64,000 bases of DNA from contig NZ_SWBR01000004.1 in the NCBI RefSeq assembly GCF_005116505.1, positions 372,001 through 436,000 on the forward strand, read 5' to 3'. The notes beneath the pieces are model-generated. The model did not search any database. It was given only the letters and a program-made list of their open reading frames with translations, and was not told the origin of the DNA. Origin of the DNA: Pedobacter polaris. GTDB lineage: Bacteria; Bacteroidota; Bacteroidia; Sphingobacteriales; Sphingobacteriaceae. Both the position numbers and the translations under genes were made by a program. Positions 62,924 through 64,000 of this stretch are shown one piece after another. Within the stretch, counting starts at the first letter, position 1; each line of letters starts with the position of its first letter.

Positions 62924-64000
62924 ATGAGGAAAATTCTATTAAAAAGAATTTTGCGGAAAATTTCTATAACACTACTCTGGTGTTTACTTCTGCAAATTAA
63001 TGCTTCAGCTTTTACTGCAAAAGGTAGTATTAAGCTAAATTATCTAAAAACATTAAAAAACGCTTCATTAAAAACTGGCATTAAAAACACAAAAAATCGT
63101 TGGATTGATGTAACAGGTGTTGTAAAAGACGCAAGTGGGCCACTTCCAGGTGTGGGTGTAAAAGTGAAAGGAACCAGCAATGCCATTTCAACGGATGGTG
63201 ATGGTAGATTTTTACTGAAAAATGTTCCAAGTGATGCAGTACTTGTTTTTTCTAGCATTGGCTACAAAAATCAAGAAGTTCCCTTAAATGGTAAAACAGT
63301 ACTTAACATTACTATGGAAGAAGATGCTCAAGGTCTAAACGAAATTATTGTGGTGGGTTATGGAACTCAAAAGAAAGCGAGTGTAACTGCAGCAATTTCT
63401 CAAATTGGGGCTGAAGAGATCATGAAATCGCCAACGCCAAATCCAACCAATAGTTTAATTGGTAGGTTGCCAGGTTTAATCGCGGTACAAACAAGTGGGC
63501 AACCAGGGGCTGACGCTGCAACCATTAGAATACGTGGTATAGCAACCCTAAACTCAGCAAGTGCATCTGCTATTGTTGTAGTAGATGGTATCGAGCGACC
63601 AAGTTTTGCAGATGTTGACCCGAATGAAATTGAAACGGTGTCTATTTTAAAGGATGCGGCTTCTACTGCTATTTATGGATTAAAAGGTGCAAATGGTGTA
63701 ATTGTAATTACTACCAAAGTTGGTAAAATTGGAAAGCCAAGAGTTACCTACACTGGTAATTATGCAGCGCAAACTTATACAGGTTTAGCAGTTGGTTTAC
63801 CAGCACTAGAAAATGCTCAGCTTTTAAACCAATCTTATCTTAACGACGGCAAACCAGCACCATTTTCAGATGATGCTATTCAAAAATTTGCAGATAAGTC
63901 TGATCCAATTGGTTATCCAGACGTGCAATGGTTTGATTATTTAACTAAAAAATATTACTCTCAAACTCAACACAACATTAATATTAATGGGGGTACTAAA
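62924..64000 (+). CDS. SusC/RagA-type TonB-dependent outer membrane receptor (N-terminal part)
   Basis: The frame is open from the ATG to the window edge, giving 359 codons. The signal sequence (about 1-29) precedes a carboxypeptidase-regulatory-like domain (VTGVVKDASGPLPGVGVKVK to about residue 140), a TonB box region NEIIVVGYGTQKK and a plug domain with LPGLIAVQTSGQPGADAATI and VVVDGIERPSF. Such receptors import glycans or other large nutrients with a SusD partner, which would lie beyond the window. The gene is probably controlled by the sensor upstream. Confidence 0.9.
   Translation, partial: MRKILLKRILRKISITLLWCLLLQINASAFTAKGSIKLNYLKTLKNASLKTGIKNTKNRWIDVTGVVKDASGPLPGVGVKVKGTSNAISTDGDGRFLLKNVPSDAVLVFSSIGYKNQEVPLNGKTVLNITMEEDAQGLNEIIVVGYGTQKKASVTAAISQIGAEEIMKSPTPNPTNSLIGRLPGLIAVQTSGQPGADAATIRIRGIATLNSASASAIVVVDGIERPSFADVDPNEIETVSILKDAASTAIYGLKGANGVIVITTKVGKIGKPRVTYTGNYAAQTYTGLAVGLPALENAQLLNQSYLNDGKPAPFSDDAIQKFADKSDPIGYPDVQWFDYLTKKYYSQTQHNININGGTK

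Overview
The window looks like chromosomal DNA from a Sphingobacteriaceae-type Bacteroidota, Pedobacter or a close relative. The evidence is AT-rich sequence with AT-ending codons, a SusC/RagA-type receptor, POT peptide transporters, the short single-chain ProRS, DUF4296 and FadL-like proteins, many two-cysteine-free SPII lipoproteins, and TTTG/TAnnTTTG-like promoters. No rRNA genes, CRISPR arrays, complete insertion sequences or integrases are seen.

Layout. 1-32.2 kb is ordinary core genome: a methyltransferase fragment; GNAT, lipoprotein and aspartate kinase (minus strand); YggS; DUF4296, MutS2 and a PQQ sugar dehydrogenase; a two-subunit CoA transferase; uridine kinase with a LysM/RlpA protein; Dps; a UbiD-type decarboxylase; a FadL-like porin; ProRS; cystathionine gamma-synthase; TIGR02757; DUF1905; a dolichyl-phosphate-mannose-synthase-like GT2; two tandem POT transporters; thiolase; an SPFH, membrane protein and ribbon-helix-helix operon; and a 7TM-HD phosphohydrolase. 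At 32.24-32.66 kb there is tRNA-Ser(GCT) and a tandem duplication of tRNA-Pro(TGG), followed by a strong terminator and a decayed tRNA-Pro-like 3' end.

33.4-56.2 kb is the accessory centrepiece: eleven plus-strand genes with almost no gaps, apparently one operon. It starts with a protein carrying the catalytic signatures of the anthrax edema factor/CyaA/ExoY nucleotidyl cyclase toxins. Next come a 1626-residue beta-rich protein (DUF6603-like), three large proteins of unknown function (435, 286 and 1165 aa) and a Kelch-type propeller protein, all without Sec signals. The last five genes encode secreted proteins: one DNRLRE-like/propeller protein and four tandem paralogous fibres ending in the S74 (endosialidase-type) self-cleaving chaperone domain and a coiled coil. 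I infer a toxin-delivery or surface-display system aimed at eukaryotic cells, because known members of this cyclase family are switched on by host proteins. No contractile sheath, tube, secretion ATPase or immunity gene is visible.

56.2-57.8 kb is a debris zone: a 45-residue ORF, two 22-bp repeats like IS21-type ends, a HEPN-like gene broken by an in-frame TAA, and the truncated N-terminus of a thioredoxin-family lipid- or periplasm-type protein. 57.8-64 kb returns to conserved genes: a MazG-like pyrophosphohydrolase, a MaoC-like dehydratase and a PL6-type polysaccharide lyase. The window ends with a 7TM-DISM membrane sensor fused to an IS1595-type zinc ribbon/helix-turn-helix, lying before an intergenic region with four 11-bp phased repeats, a ghost of the sensor's own C-terminus, and the start of a SusC gene cut by the window edge.
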